Of a stretch of 64,000 bases of DNA, positions 18,541 through 25,376 are shown one piece after another. The stretch lies in assembly GCA_902536455.1 (NCBI GenBank), contig CACAXN010000006.1, forward strand, positions 1-64,000, given 5' to 3'. Within the stretch, counting starts at the first letter, position 1, and each line of letters begins with the position of its first letter. This stretch comes from an uncultured Prochlorococcus sp. (GTDB lineage: Bacteria; Cyanobacteriota; Cyanobacteriia; PCC-6307; Cyanobiaceae). Made by a program: the position numbers and the translations under genes. The notes under the pieces were generated by a model. It did no database searches, had not been told where the DNA came from, and saw only the letters and a program-made list of their open reading frames with translations.

Positions 18541-18690
18541 ATGGCAGACCAAAAACCTTTATTTAAAGCACCTTATGACATAAAAGATGTTAGTGCTCTT
18601 TTCGCCATAGTTGCCTTCGTTTTAATAATTGCTGCCATAGTTGGGAATAACTTATTTGGTTTATTTCAACAAAATATTAACTTTGGGTGA
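18541..18690 (+). CDS. 49-residue single-pass membrane protein
   Basis: Short reading frame from ATG to TGA giving MADQKPLFKAPYDIKDVSAL followed by one strongly hydrophobic helix (about residues 20-42) and a short polar tail. The clean start, high membrane score and position after a terminator argue for a real gene. It is like the small thylakoid or cytoplasmic-membrane proteins common in picocyanobacteria. Function is unknown. Confidence 0.6.
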   Translation: MADQKPLFKAPYDIKDVSALFAIVAFVLIIAAIVGNNLFGLFQQNINFG

Positions 18691-18713
18691 TTTTTTTGAA
18701 AGCAGACTAGATT

Positions 18714-18737
18714 TTTTGTGGACTCATTTTGTGGACT
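18714..18737. repeat. Tandem direct repeat TTTTGTGGACT
   Basis: Two perfect copies of an 11-mer with a 13-base period (18714-18724 and 18727-18737), about 165 bases before the truncated tRNA-Ser. It lies in the 533-base gap from 18691 to 19223, whose other contents are listed separately. It may be a recombinase arm site or a remnant; only two copies exist, so it is no CRISPR. Confidence 0.5.
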
Positions 18738-18901
18738 AAATTTGACCAAAGATAGATTGTTATAACGATTTAACGCATCATTATTAATAAATTCTTATCT
18801 CAAACTAGTTTCTTGAAATAATTTTTAAATCTTTGAATTTATAGACTGTGACAAATTTCTTATGTTATAGTATCAAGTTCTATAAAACTCAAAAACCCTT
18901 T

Positions 18902-18945
18902 GGAGGGGTGGTCGAGTGGTTTAAGGCTCTAGTCTTGAAAGCTAG
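18902..18945 (+). pseudogene. Truncated tRNA-Ser(UGA), 5' half (integration scar)
   Basis: The first 39 bases (18902-18940) are identical to the first 39 of the complete tRNA-Ser at 19069. After one mismatch CTAG also matches, then homology stops in the 3' side of the anticodon stem. D arm and anticodon loop are present; variable arm, T arm and 3' acceptor strand are missing, so it cannot be a working tRNA. It keeps a promoter-like TATAGT (18866-18871) 30 bases upstream, so it probably is the original 5' end of the tRNA gene, displaced when an element recombined at the anticodon region. Confidence 0.85.
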
Positions 18946-19068
18946 ATTTACGGTTAGTCATGGCAATAGCTTTCATATCTAACTTGACATACGTTTCCGA
19001 ACTGTTTCCGAAAAAATCAACCACCTTTTGTTATAATTAAAAAGCTAAAAATTTAATAATTTTTGCCT
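18946..19068. mobile_element. Short remnant between tRNA-Ser copies
   Basis: About 120 bases lie between the two tRNA copies. They contain GAAAGCTA (18938-18945) and TAGCTTTC (near 18967-18974) as an 8-bp inverted repeat, and GTTTCCGAA twice in direct order (18993-19001, 19004-19012; period 11). Repeats of this kind are usual at recombinase arm sites. On the minus strand 31 codons stay open from GTG at 19024 to a TAG inside the truncated tRNA (18929), with a segment (SSETYVKLDMKAIAM) weakly like the Tyr-containing end of tyrosine recombinases. The stretch is read as the collapsed remains of a tRNA-targeting integrative element. Confidence 0.5.
19032..19037 (+). promoter_or_regulatory. Candidate -10 box of the complete tRNA-Ser gene
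   Basis: A consensus TATAAT ends 31 bases before the mature tRNA 5' end. The truncated copy has TATAGT at almost the same distance, so each copy carries its own promoter. No good -35 element is seen at normal spacing. Confidence 0.45.
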
Positions 19069-19155
19069 GGAGGGGTGGTCGAGTGGTTTAAGGCTCTAGT
19101 CTTGAAAACTAGCGTGTCTGCAAGGGCACCGTGGGTTCGAATCCCACCCCCTCCG
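19069..19155 (+). tRNA. tRNA-Ser (anticodon UGA)
   Basis: Complete 87-base serine tRNA. The acceptor stem pairs GGAGGGG with CCCCTCC and has discriminator G. The D arm, the anticodon loop CTTGAAA with anticodon TGA, a long variable arm (GTGTCTGCAAGGGCAC region, typical of Ser) and the T loop GGTTCGAATCC are all present. CCA is not encoded. It reads UCA and other UCN codons. Its 5' half was probably donated by an integrated element, see the truncated copy at 18902. Confidence 0.97.
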
Positions 19156-19223
19156 TCCTAAGAATAAATTTTTTAAACCTTAAAATTTAAGAACTTTTAT
19201 AACTTATTTCTCGATTCCAATTC

Positions 19224-19973
19224 TTGAATAATATTTTCGAAGTTAAAAAAATGCCAAATAAAGGTGAAATAATTACAGTACATAGAATCGGTTTCGAAAA
19301 ATCTAATAGAGCATTAGGTTTTATTTATAAGGAATGGTATGAACTAATTTCAAAGTTTCTTTCTGAAATAGATGGGATTAATATTGAATTGGGTTGCGGT
19401 GCAAGCTTTATAGATCAGATAAACAAAAGTATTAAAAAAACAGATGTTTTTTTAAATTCAAATACTGATTTCAAACTTAATGCAATGGATATAGGAAAAA
19501 ACTTTGAAAACAAAATATCAAATTTAATCCTAGTTAATGTTTTTCATCATATAAGCGATCCAGAATTATTTTTGAAATCGGCAGAAAAGTCTCTTTTGAT
19601 TGGAGGAAGAATAATTATGATTGAACCAAGCAATAATTACTGGAGTAGGTTGGTTTATAAACTTATAGGACACGAGCCCTTTGATACAAGACAAATTGAA
19701 TGGAAATTTGAATCAAAAGATCCACTGTTAGACTCAAATCAAGCACTTTCATGGATAATTTTTGAGAGGGATTATGAAAAATTCAAGAATTTATTCCCTA
19801 TGTTTTCTCTAATTCAAAAAAAGAATATGATGCCATTTTCTTATTTATTAAGCGGAGGGCACTCTTTCAATACAAGAATTGGTAAGTTTATTAAAATAAC
19901 GAGAAGTTTTGAAAAATTCTTCTTTGATAAATATTTAGGGATGTTTAATTTAATATGTTTAGAAAAAATTTAA
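19224..19973 (+). CDS. Class I methyltransferase-like protein in the post-tRNA block
   Basis: A 249-residue protein with a SAM-binding core: motif I NIELGCGAS (about 53-61), VNVFHHISDPELFLKS as motif IV with the following helix (about 103-118), and IGGRIIMIEPSNNYWSR (about 126-142). The form is that of Methyltransf_11-type enzymes found in glycan, lipid and small-molecule clusters. ATG at 19251 is an alternative start. It overlaps the next gene by 19 bases. It lies just behind the tRNA integration site, so it may have been acquired. Substrate unknown. Confidence 0.72.
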   Translation: MNNIFEVKKMPNKGEIITVHRIGFEKSNRALGFIYKEWYELISKFLSEIDGINIELGCGASFIDQINKSIKKTDVFLNSNTDFKLNAMDIGKNFENKISNLILVNVFHHISDPELFLKSAEKSLLIGGRIIMIEPSNNYWSRLVYKLIGHEPFDTRQIEWKFESKDPLLDSNQALSWIIFERDYEKFKNLFPMFSLIQKKNMMPFSYLLSGGHSFNTRIGKFIKITRSFEKFFFDKYLGMFNLICLEKI

Positions 19974-20503
19974 ATTTAAAATCAACAATTTTTAAAATTT
20001 TTATTTTTTATATAATCATTTATTTAATTGCTCTTTTTCTTAGATACGACAATGGCTTAGAGAATTTAATTATTGACATTGAATATAGGTATTTGGTTTT
20101 AATAAATATTATTTCTATCTTTCTAGGTCTCCCTTTATCCATCGTATTTGACTCTATATTGATAAAGTATTTCGGTTTGAAATATATTATTTTTTTTGCA
20201 CCAATCTTAACTTTTTTAGGGATTGCTCAAATCATATTACTCAGAAAAACAAACTTTAGATTTTCAAAAAACAACCCTTTCATAAAAAATATAAGAAATC
20301 ATCGACTAAAACATATATTTGAAAATATTACTTTCAAACCAATTTTCATATTAATAATACGCACTTTCCCAATATTGCCTTTCTCCTTAGGAAGCTATTT
20401 CATTGCATCATCGGAAATAAATAAAAAAATGACCATAGTCTATTCACTTTTTGGAGCATACTTTTACTATTTTTCGCTTTTCTTTATTATCAAAAGTGCT
20501 TAG
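19955..20503 (+). CDS. VTT/DedA-like membrane protein
   Basis: A 182-residue protein with about five hydrophobic segments. It shows features of VTT (SNARE-associated/DedA) proteins: a re-entrant segment SIFLGLPLSIVFDSILIKYF (about 53-72) and an Arg-Pro segment RTFPILPFSLGSYF (about 143-156), near the family's R-x-x-P-x-x-P pattern. Such proteins flip or scramble lipids, including lipid-linked sugar carriers. The start overlaps the methyltransferase gene, so the two are probably translated together. The match is by pattern only and the chain is short for the family. Confidence 0.55.
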   Translation: MFRKNLNLKSTIFKIFIFYIIIYLIALFLRYDNGLENLIIDIEYRYLVLINIISIFLGLPLSIVFDSILIKYFGLKYIIFFAPILTFLGIAQIILLRKTNFRFSKNNPFIKNIRNHRLKHIFENITFKPIFILIIRTFPILPFSLGSYFIASSEINKKMTIVYSLFGAYFYYFSLFFIIKSA

Positions 20504-20611
20504 TACAAAAAGATATTTTTTTTTATAAATTATTTTGCTTGTAAAAAGATCTTTATTATTTTCCCCTCTCAGGATTGTTATAGAATATTTTCATAAAATA
20601 TTAATTAAATT

Positions 20612-21292
20612 TTGAAATTAATTAAAACCCCCTGGGGTGCAGTCTCTCCGGAAGTTAACTTATTCCCCATTTATTACATTCTATTTATTTATGGATTTGT
20701 TTATATTCTTCCTTATGGTGAAAATATTATTGGTTTAACCTGGTTTAATTTATTAAAACTTGAAGACGGTCCTTTGGAGTGGCTTCAATTTGCTGAATAC
20801 TTTGTTTCATCAATATTTGGCATTTTTATCTATTTAAAAAGTAAAAATAAAAAAACAATAAATTCATTTATTTGGTTGATTCTCAGCGCTTTTTGCTTTT
20901 TCGTTGCAGCTGAGGAAATAAGTTGGGGAGAGAGAATAACGGGCTTCTCACTTAATTCTTTAACAGAAATAAGTATTCAAAATGAAACTAATTTACATAA
21001 CCTTCCGTTTTTTCATGATTTCTTTCTTGATCCTATTTTGATTGCAATTTGTATTTTATTTGGTTGGATAGGTTGGAGAAAATGGCCATATTTGAATTCA
21101 ATACCCGATAAAAAATTAAGCTTATTTTTCTTGATAACAGCTTTATATATTTTCTATTACGAGATATCGTGGGCTTCTACAGTTGAACACATAAGAAATG
21201 ATTTAGAAATTTATGAATTTTTACTTTCAACTGGGATATTTCTACATTTTTGGAACAACTTCAAATTATTTATTAATGGAAATTCTCAATAA
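20612..21292 (+). CDS. Multi-pass membrane protein with AEEISWGER motif
   Basis: A 226-residue membrane protein with about six hydrophobic segments. It carries the conserved block VAAEEISWGERITGF (about residues 98-112) and QNETNLHNLPF (about 123-133), a pattern I associate with a widespread uncharacterised membrane family often next to glycan genes. The acidic and His residues inside membrane regions hint at a metal-binding or hydrolytic site, but that is inference. It starts on TTG at 20612, with no ATG near. Same strand as the methyltransferase/VTT pair, 108 bases behind. Confidence 0.65.
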   Translation: MKLIKTPWGAVSPEVNLFPIYYILFIYGFVYILPYGENIIGLTWFNLLKLEDGPLEWLQFAEYFVSSIFGIFIYLKSKNKKTINSFIWLILSAFCFFVAAEEISWGERITGFSLNSLTEISIQNETNLHNLPFFHDFFLDPILIAICILFGWIGWRKWPYLNSIPDKKLSLFFLITALYIFYYEISWASTVEHIRNDLEIYEFLLSTGIFLHFWNNFKLFINGNSQ

Positions 21293-21471
21293 TTTCAAAT
21301 AAACTTAAATGGTTTAATTCAGAATTTCTTCTTAAAAGCCAAGCTTCGACTACACTACCTTTCATGAATAATTAGCAGCATTAAAGCTCTGGTTATCAAA
21401 ATTTATCAGCAAAATTATTACACTCTTCTTTTTTATTCTTGTTATTATTTAATTTTAATTTTAAAAAGATA

Positions 21472-21672
21472 ATGAGTAAGGGATTTTCAGATATTTCCTA
21501 TAAGTCTCCCAAAAAAAAAGAATTAACTTCTTTTGATAAACCTCAAGGTAGATTAATATCTTGGTCTCCTTGGCCACCTGCAAATTTTCAAACAAGATAT
21601 CCTGCTTTTCCTTTTGTTCTTACAGTATTAATTATTGTGGTTGGAAAATGGTATTTTTCTCTACTCAGATAA
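21472..21672 (+). CDS. 66-residue single-pass membrane protein
   Basis: From ATG at 21472 the protein begins MSKGFSDISYKSPKKKELTS and has one C-terminal membrane helix (about 44-64). The middle holds WSPWPPANFQTRYPAFPF, rich in Trp, Pro and aromatic residues. An 11-residue longer reading from 21439 is possible but lacks polar sequence and is less likely. Function unknown. Confidence 0.55.
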   Translation: MSKGFSDISYKSPKKKELTSFDKPQGRLISWSPWPPANFQTRYPAFPFVLTVLIIVVGKWYFSLLR

Positions 21673-21727
21673 CGTGGAAATGTCTTTTTTTTTTTAGATT
21701 TAAGATGAATTTAATTTAAAATTTATT

Positions 21728-22312
21728 TTGTTTTTTTCAATTTTATTATTAGCCCATTTTCAAGCAGCAGTTATTCCACTAATATTAGGAATTAAATCGA
21801 TAAATAAATTCAAACACTTAAGTAAATACAAATTGATACCTTTTGGTTTTATTTTTTTGGGATTAGCCTCAATCTCTGAAATGATAGATCATACCCAAAC
21901 ATCTTGGATTTATGTAAATCATTCCTCTTTATTTAATTGGTTATTTTATTCTTTTCTATCTTTAGGACTAACATTTTTATCAATATCAGTTATAAAAAAT
22001 AAATTTATTCAAAAAACTAATATTTGCATTTCTTTATGTTCAATAATCTCATATTTTTTATTTGATAAAACTATTGCTCTCCTTTTTCAGGTAATAATAA
22101 GTATCCTTCTAATTATAAATTGGCAAAGAGTTTTTAAAGATTGGCTTTTTATTCTTTATCCAATATTTGGTATTATTTTTACGACTTTCTTTGGCACAAT
22201 ACTCTCAATTAGTGGCGATCAATTTTGGCATGTTTTAATAGGCCCATCTGGAACAATTAGCGTTCTTACCTTTTATTTAGTATTGAAGAGATCGAAAAAA
22301 AAATTTACTTAA
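21728..22312 (+). CDS. Multi-pass membrane protein with D-H and GDQFWH motifs
   Basis: A 194-residue protein with about seven hydrophobic segments, starting on TTG. Conserved-looking polar residues sit inside helices: SEMIDHTQTSWIYVNHSSLF (about 49-68) and GDQFWHVLIGPSG (about 166-178). Ser, Asp and paired His residues at these places recall the layout of CREST-superfamily membrane hydrolases, but the match is weak and is offered only as a lead. It is followed 7 bases later by a secreted-protein gene on the same strand. Confidence 0.6.
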   Translation: MFFSILLLAHFQAAVIPLILGIKSINKFKHLSKYKLIPFGFIFLGLASISEMIDHTQTSWIYVNHSSLFNWLFYSFLSLGLTFLSISVIKNKFIQKTNICISLCSIISYFLFDKTIALLFQVIISILLIINWQRVFKDWLFILYPIFGIIFTTFFGTILSISGDQFWHVLIGPSGTISVLTFYLVLKRSKKKFT

Positions 22313-22319
22313 GATTCTT

Positions 22320-22649
22320 ATGAAAATATTTGTATTTGTAAGTTTTATAGTGTGCTTAGTCACAATAATCTCTCCAGTTGAAATCTTTGCTGATACGGCA
22401 CTTGATGTTTACATGAATGATTTTTATTCTAAATCGAATGAAGCTAGCCAGATTCTTAAAGAAATCGAAAATAGTCTAAAAGAGGGATCAAGAAAAAAAG
22501 TATGTTCTAGGCAAAGAGAGGCAGCAAGATTAGGTCTATTAGCTAATAAATCATTAATTAAAGCCTTTGAAATAGAAGGAGCTAATCCACCAATGCAAGC
22601 AATAAAGGCAAGTCAACAAAGATGGGAATCTATTCTGAATGAGTGCTGA
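22320..22649 (+). CDS. Secreted/periplasmic small protein, unknown function
   Basis: A 109-residue protein with a signal peptide (residues 1 to about 24, cut after IFA). The mature part is helical and charged and has two Cys (in KKVCSRQR near residue 61 and at the C-terminus), which could form a disulfide. Helices such as RQREAARLGLLANKSLIKAF (about 64-83) suggest a small helical bundle. Probably co-transcribed with the preceding membrane protein. Confidence 0.65.
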   Translation: MKIFVFVSFIVCLVTIISPVEIFADTALDVYMNDFYSKSNEASQILKEIENSLKEGSRKKVCSRQREAARLGLLANKSLIKAFEIEGANPPMQAIKASQQRWESILNEC

Positions 22650-22655
22650 AGAAAG

Positions 22656-22705
22656 TTAGTAAATCTATAATTCTTTTTAAATTTGCATTCTTACAGATTT
22701 ACTAA
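22656..22705. repeat. Inverted repeat between convergent genes
   Basis: TTAGTAAATCT (22656-22666) and AGATTTACTAA (22695-22705) form a perfect 11-bp inverted repeat with a 28-base loop. It spans the convergent 3' ends of the secreted-protein gene and the Tic20-like gene, reaching into the latter's last codons. It may be a two-way terminator or 3'-end processing signal; there is no long T-run. Confidence 0.45.
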
Positions 22706-23111
22706 TTAAGGGAATTTCAGGTTCAACTCCATAAATACATTGAGAAATCGAATAAATAAAAATACATAGTGTAAATATAAAAATTATTGAGCCTAATTCA
22801 ACTACGGGAAATATTCTCAAGAGATATGAAATTATTATTAAAGCAATATCAATTAATAAAGCTTGGCATGCGTTATATCTAACGAAATAGGGAACATTTG
22901 GATTTCTTACTAATCCAGCAAACAAAATTATAAATAATAAAAAACTACCAAAAGGCAAAGATTTTTCAATTATTGCTATCGGAAAAGTTAGTAATAATAG
23001 TATTTTTAAAAATGAATATTTATAGAACAAATAATATCCAAAAGGTATTGATGCCTTTAATGGCAAAGTATACAAAAATACTGATGAGAGTCTTTGGAAT
23101 ATCTGATTCAA
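22677..23111 (-). CDS. Tic20-family (Ycf60) membrane protein
   Basis: A 144-residue protein with four hydrophobic helices and the family block GLVRNPNVPYFVRYNACQAL (about residues 66-85). It belongs to the Tic20/Ycf60 family, whose plastid member is a core part of the inner-envelope protein import channel. In cyanobacteria the role is not settled. Starts on ATG and ends inside the inverted repeat noted above. Confidence 0.85.
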   Translation of the reverse strand: MNQIFQRLSSVFLYTLPLKASIPFGYYLFYKYSFLKILLLLTFPIAIIEKSLPFGSFLLFIILFAGLVRNPNVPYFVRYNACQALLIDIALIIISYLLRIFPVVELGSIIFIFTLCIFIYSISQCIYGVEPEIPLISKSVRMQI

Positions 23112-23244
23112 TATATTAGTAAAATTTCTTATTTATATTTTAACCTAATTTTTTGAACTTAATAAAAAGACTTACTTTCGAAAAAATCAACTTTGGCAGA
23201 TGGTTATTAAATATAAGATAATTGTTTAAGGTTCATAATTCAAA

Positions 23245-23634
23245 ATGCGTATCCTACATACAATGTTGAGGGTTGGAGATTTAGATAAATCCATTGATTT
23301 CTACGTCAATAGATTAGGAATGAATTTATTGCGAAAAAAGGATTACCCTCATGGAAAATTCACTTTGGCATTTGTTGGTTATGGCTCAGAAAAAGAAAAC
23401 TCAGTAATTGAATTAACTTATAACTGGGACAAAAAGTCTGAAGACTATGAGCTTGGAGATAAATATGGTCATATAGCTATTGGAGTAAAAGATATTCATC
23501 TAATTTGCCATGGATTAGAAAAAAATGGTTGTAAAATAACAACCAAACCTAAAACAATGAAAAACAGTACTACTATCTTGGCTTTTGTTGAGGATCCTGA
23601 TGGTTATAAAATTGAACTTATTGAAAGAGATTAA
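23245..23634 (+). CDS. gloA: Lactoylglutathione lyase (glyoxalase I)
   Basis: Converts the hemithioacetal of methylglyoxal and glutathione to S-lactoylglutathione. The 129-residue chain has the two beta-alpha-beta-beta-beta modules of the family and all four metal ligands: H5, E56, H76 (DKYGHIAI) and E124 (YKIELIE). VEDPDGYKIEL near the end is the family signature. Length suits the small Ni/Co-type bacterial enzyme. It stands alone with its own upstream gap. Confidence 0.94.
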   Translation: MRILHTMLRVGDLDKSIDFYVNRLGMNLLRKKDYPHGKFTLAFVGYGSEKENSVIELTYNWDKKSEDYELGDKYGHIAIGVKDIHLICHGLEKNGCKITTKPKTMKNSTTILAFVEDPDGYKIELIERD

Positions 23635-23856
23635 AAGCTCAGAATTTTTTAATTAAATAAACAAATAACTAAAATTTAAAAAGATTGAATTATCAAATAT
23701 ATCGTTTTCAATTAGCGAAAAAATACCTCTAAGATCACATTAGATGGATTCTGCAGTTTCAATTATTGCAAAAGATTATTTCTAAGATGAGGAATTATTA
23801 AAAATAAAATTAAAACTTTAAACAATCTATACTAATTCTATTTAGATATTATAGAC

Positions 23857-23870
23857 AATCTATATAGATT
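23857..23870. promoter_or_regulatory. Perfect 14-bp palindrome upstream of the RHH-like gene
   Basis: AATCTATATAGATT reads the same on both strands and ends 30 bases before the next ATG. A related half, CAATCTATA, occurs again at 23823-23831. Ribbon-helix-helix proteins often bind short palindromes or tandem half-sites in their own promoters, so this is a candidate self-regulatory operator. The rest of the 266-base gap from 23635 shows no gene. Confidence 0.4.
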
Positions 23871-23900
23871 TATATATCATAGAATTATCTTATAAAGCTT

Positions 23901-24398
23901 ATGCCTAGTAATTGGTCAAAAATAAGAGATGAATGGCTTGATAGAACCGCGATTGCGAAAGATGATGCTAAATGGGCATTAGAAGCGTTAATTAATTCTG
24001 AAGAAGAGTTATTTGAAATAGAACAAAAAATAAAGAATAAAGAGGACGCTTTAAGCCAAGTAAAATTTTTGAAGAAAAAGGTTAAAGAAACTATTTCCTC
24101 TAAAGAAATTAGTCTCGATGATATTGCATTAAATACTTCAAATTCAAACAAAGTACAGATCTCAGTACCGTCAAATCTTACTTATCTTTTGAAAGTTTGG
24201 GCCGCAGCAGAAGGAAGAGATCTATCAAGTGTTGCTTTTCAATGTTTAGAAACTGGTATAAGGGAAATGAAAAGCAAAGGTTCAATACCTTCAATAGCAG
24301 TAAATAGATATGACTCGGCCTGTCAAAAGAGGATTGCACTAGCAGAAGTAAACAATCTATTGGAGAAATACGAATTAGCTCAGGATGAAATCAAATAA
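23901..24398 (+). CDS. Coiled-coil protein with ribbon-helix-helix-like domain
   Basis: A 165-residue protein, not recognised as a named family. Residues about 26-66 are strongly charged and helical, likely a coiled coil. Residues 84-124 (VQISVPSNLTYLLKVWAAAE, then GRDLSSVAFQCLETGI) fit the ribbon-helix-helix pattern of CopG-type repressors: a short strand, a helix, a G-x-x-L-S turn and a second helix. It would be a dimeric DNA-binding protein. It is followed after 2 bases by the next gene and preceded by a perfect palindrome, which suggests a self-regulated two-gene operon. Confidence 0.62.
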   Translation: MPSNWSKIRDEWLDRTAIAKDDAKWALEALINSEEELFEIEQKIKNKEDALSQVKFLKKKVKETISSKEISLDDIALNTSNSNKVQISVPSNLTYLLKVWAAAEGRDLSSVAFQCLETGIREMKSKGSIPSIAVNRYDSACQKRIALAEVNNLLEKYELAQDEIK

Positions 24399-24400
24399 TT

Positions 24401-24793
24401 ATGAATAACAGAAAAATCATTAAAGGATACAAAACATTAATATCATCAAAATTTAATGTAGATACTTCTGCAGATAAATCTAAAGATGGAATAATTTATA
24501 CTCTTTATTCTGATGCATTTAATTCACTTAAAGTTGGTTTTGCTGAAAATGATAAGGTACTAGAAAAAAAATTATCAAGTCAAGCATTGATATTATTGGA
24601 TATGAAAAAAGGCAAAAAGAAAGATCTATATTTATTAATAACCACTCTAAATGAACTTGGCATTAAATATTCAGACAATTTTTATTTCAAATACTCAGGT
24701 TCTTTAATGAAACATTTATCTACTTTAGGTTGGCCTGTTGGAAGATCACTTTATAAACAAAGAAAGATTAAAAAAGAACTTGTATGTGCATAA
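24401..24793 (+). CDS. Small protein with possible GIY-YIG-like core
   Basis: A 130-residue protein. The N-terminal part, IIYTLYSDAFNSLKVGFAEN (about 31-50), resembles the strands and Gly turn of GIY-YIG/T5orf172 proteins, but the catalytic Arg and Glu cannot be placed with confidence. The C-terminal part SGSLMKHLSTLGWPVGRSLY (about 99-118) is distinctive. It is coupled to the RHH-like gene (2-base gap) and faces the pentapeptide gene. Function unknown; a nuclease or nucleic-acid-binding role is only a possibility. Confidence 0.55.
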   Translation: MNNRKIIKGYKTLISSKFNVDTSADKSKDGIIYTLYSDAFNSLKVGFAENDKVLEKKLSSQALILLDMKKGKKKDLYLLITTLNELGIKYSDNFYFKYSGSLMKHLSTLGWPVGRSLYKQRKIKKELVCA

Positions 24794-24795
24794 AT

Positions 24796-25269
24796 TTAAA
24801 TGTAATCGCACTCTAAAGTTTCTCTGGTTTCTCTATTTGTAATTGGATTAGTTCCAGTAGCACTTTCACAAAATTTCCTAATAATATCTTTTGGCAAAAA
24901 AACATTTGTGAAGTCTGCGCCTTGTATTTTTACATTTTCAAACTGGGTACTATAAGCAAAAGAATCCTCCAAGTTAGTATTTGATAAATCTGTTCCATCT
25001 AAAACAGCAGAGTCTAAAGTTACTTCTCTTAAGTTGGAGTTACTTAAATTAGTATCTTTCAATTTTGCTCCATAAAGAGTCGCATTTTGGAGCTCACAAC
25101 CTGACAAATTTGCGTCTTGTAAATCAGTCAAATAGAATGTTGCTCCTTTTAAATCAGATCCAGAAAAATCAGCCCCTACCAAAGATTGTTTACCATAATC
25201 CAATGCAGCGAAGCTTCCAGAAGGGAGGGTTAAAACAACTATTAAAAAAGTTAAAATTATAAATCTCAT
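24796..25269 (-). CDS. Secreted pentapeptide-repeat protein
   Basis: A 157-residue protein with a signal peptide (cut after SFA, about residue 21), then roughly 15 pentapeptide repeats of the A(D/N)LXX type (GADFSGSDLKGATF, DANLSGCELQNATLYGAKL) from about 33 to 122. These build a right-handed quadrilateral beta-helix. The C-terminal tail has two Cys (KFCES and LECDY) that may pair. Cyanobacterial proteins of this build are found in the thylakoid lumen; function here unknown. Confidence 0.87.
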   Translation of the reverse strand: MRFIILTFLIVVLTLPSGSFAALDYGKQSLVGADFSGSDLKGATFYLTDLQDANLSGCELQNATLYGAKLKDTNLSNSNLREVTLDSAVLDGTDLSNTNLEDSFAYSTQFENVKIQGADFTNVFLPKDIIRKFCESATGTNPITNRETRETLECDYI

Positions 25270-25376
25270 TTGTTAGGGTAATATTTCTATAAATTCTAAC
25301 TTCTTAAGCTGAAATCTAAAAATTAATTATTTACTGAATGCTATATTTATTGAAATAGCAAATCACGAAATAGGTT

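Noticed and set aside
18714-18737. CRISPR-like repeats
   Set aside because: Only two short copies with a 2-base spacer and no cas gene; not an array.
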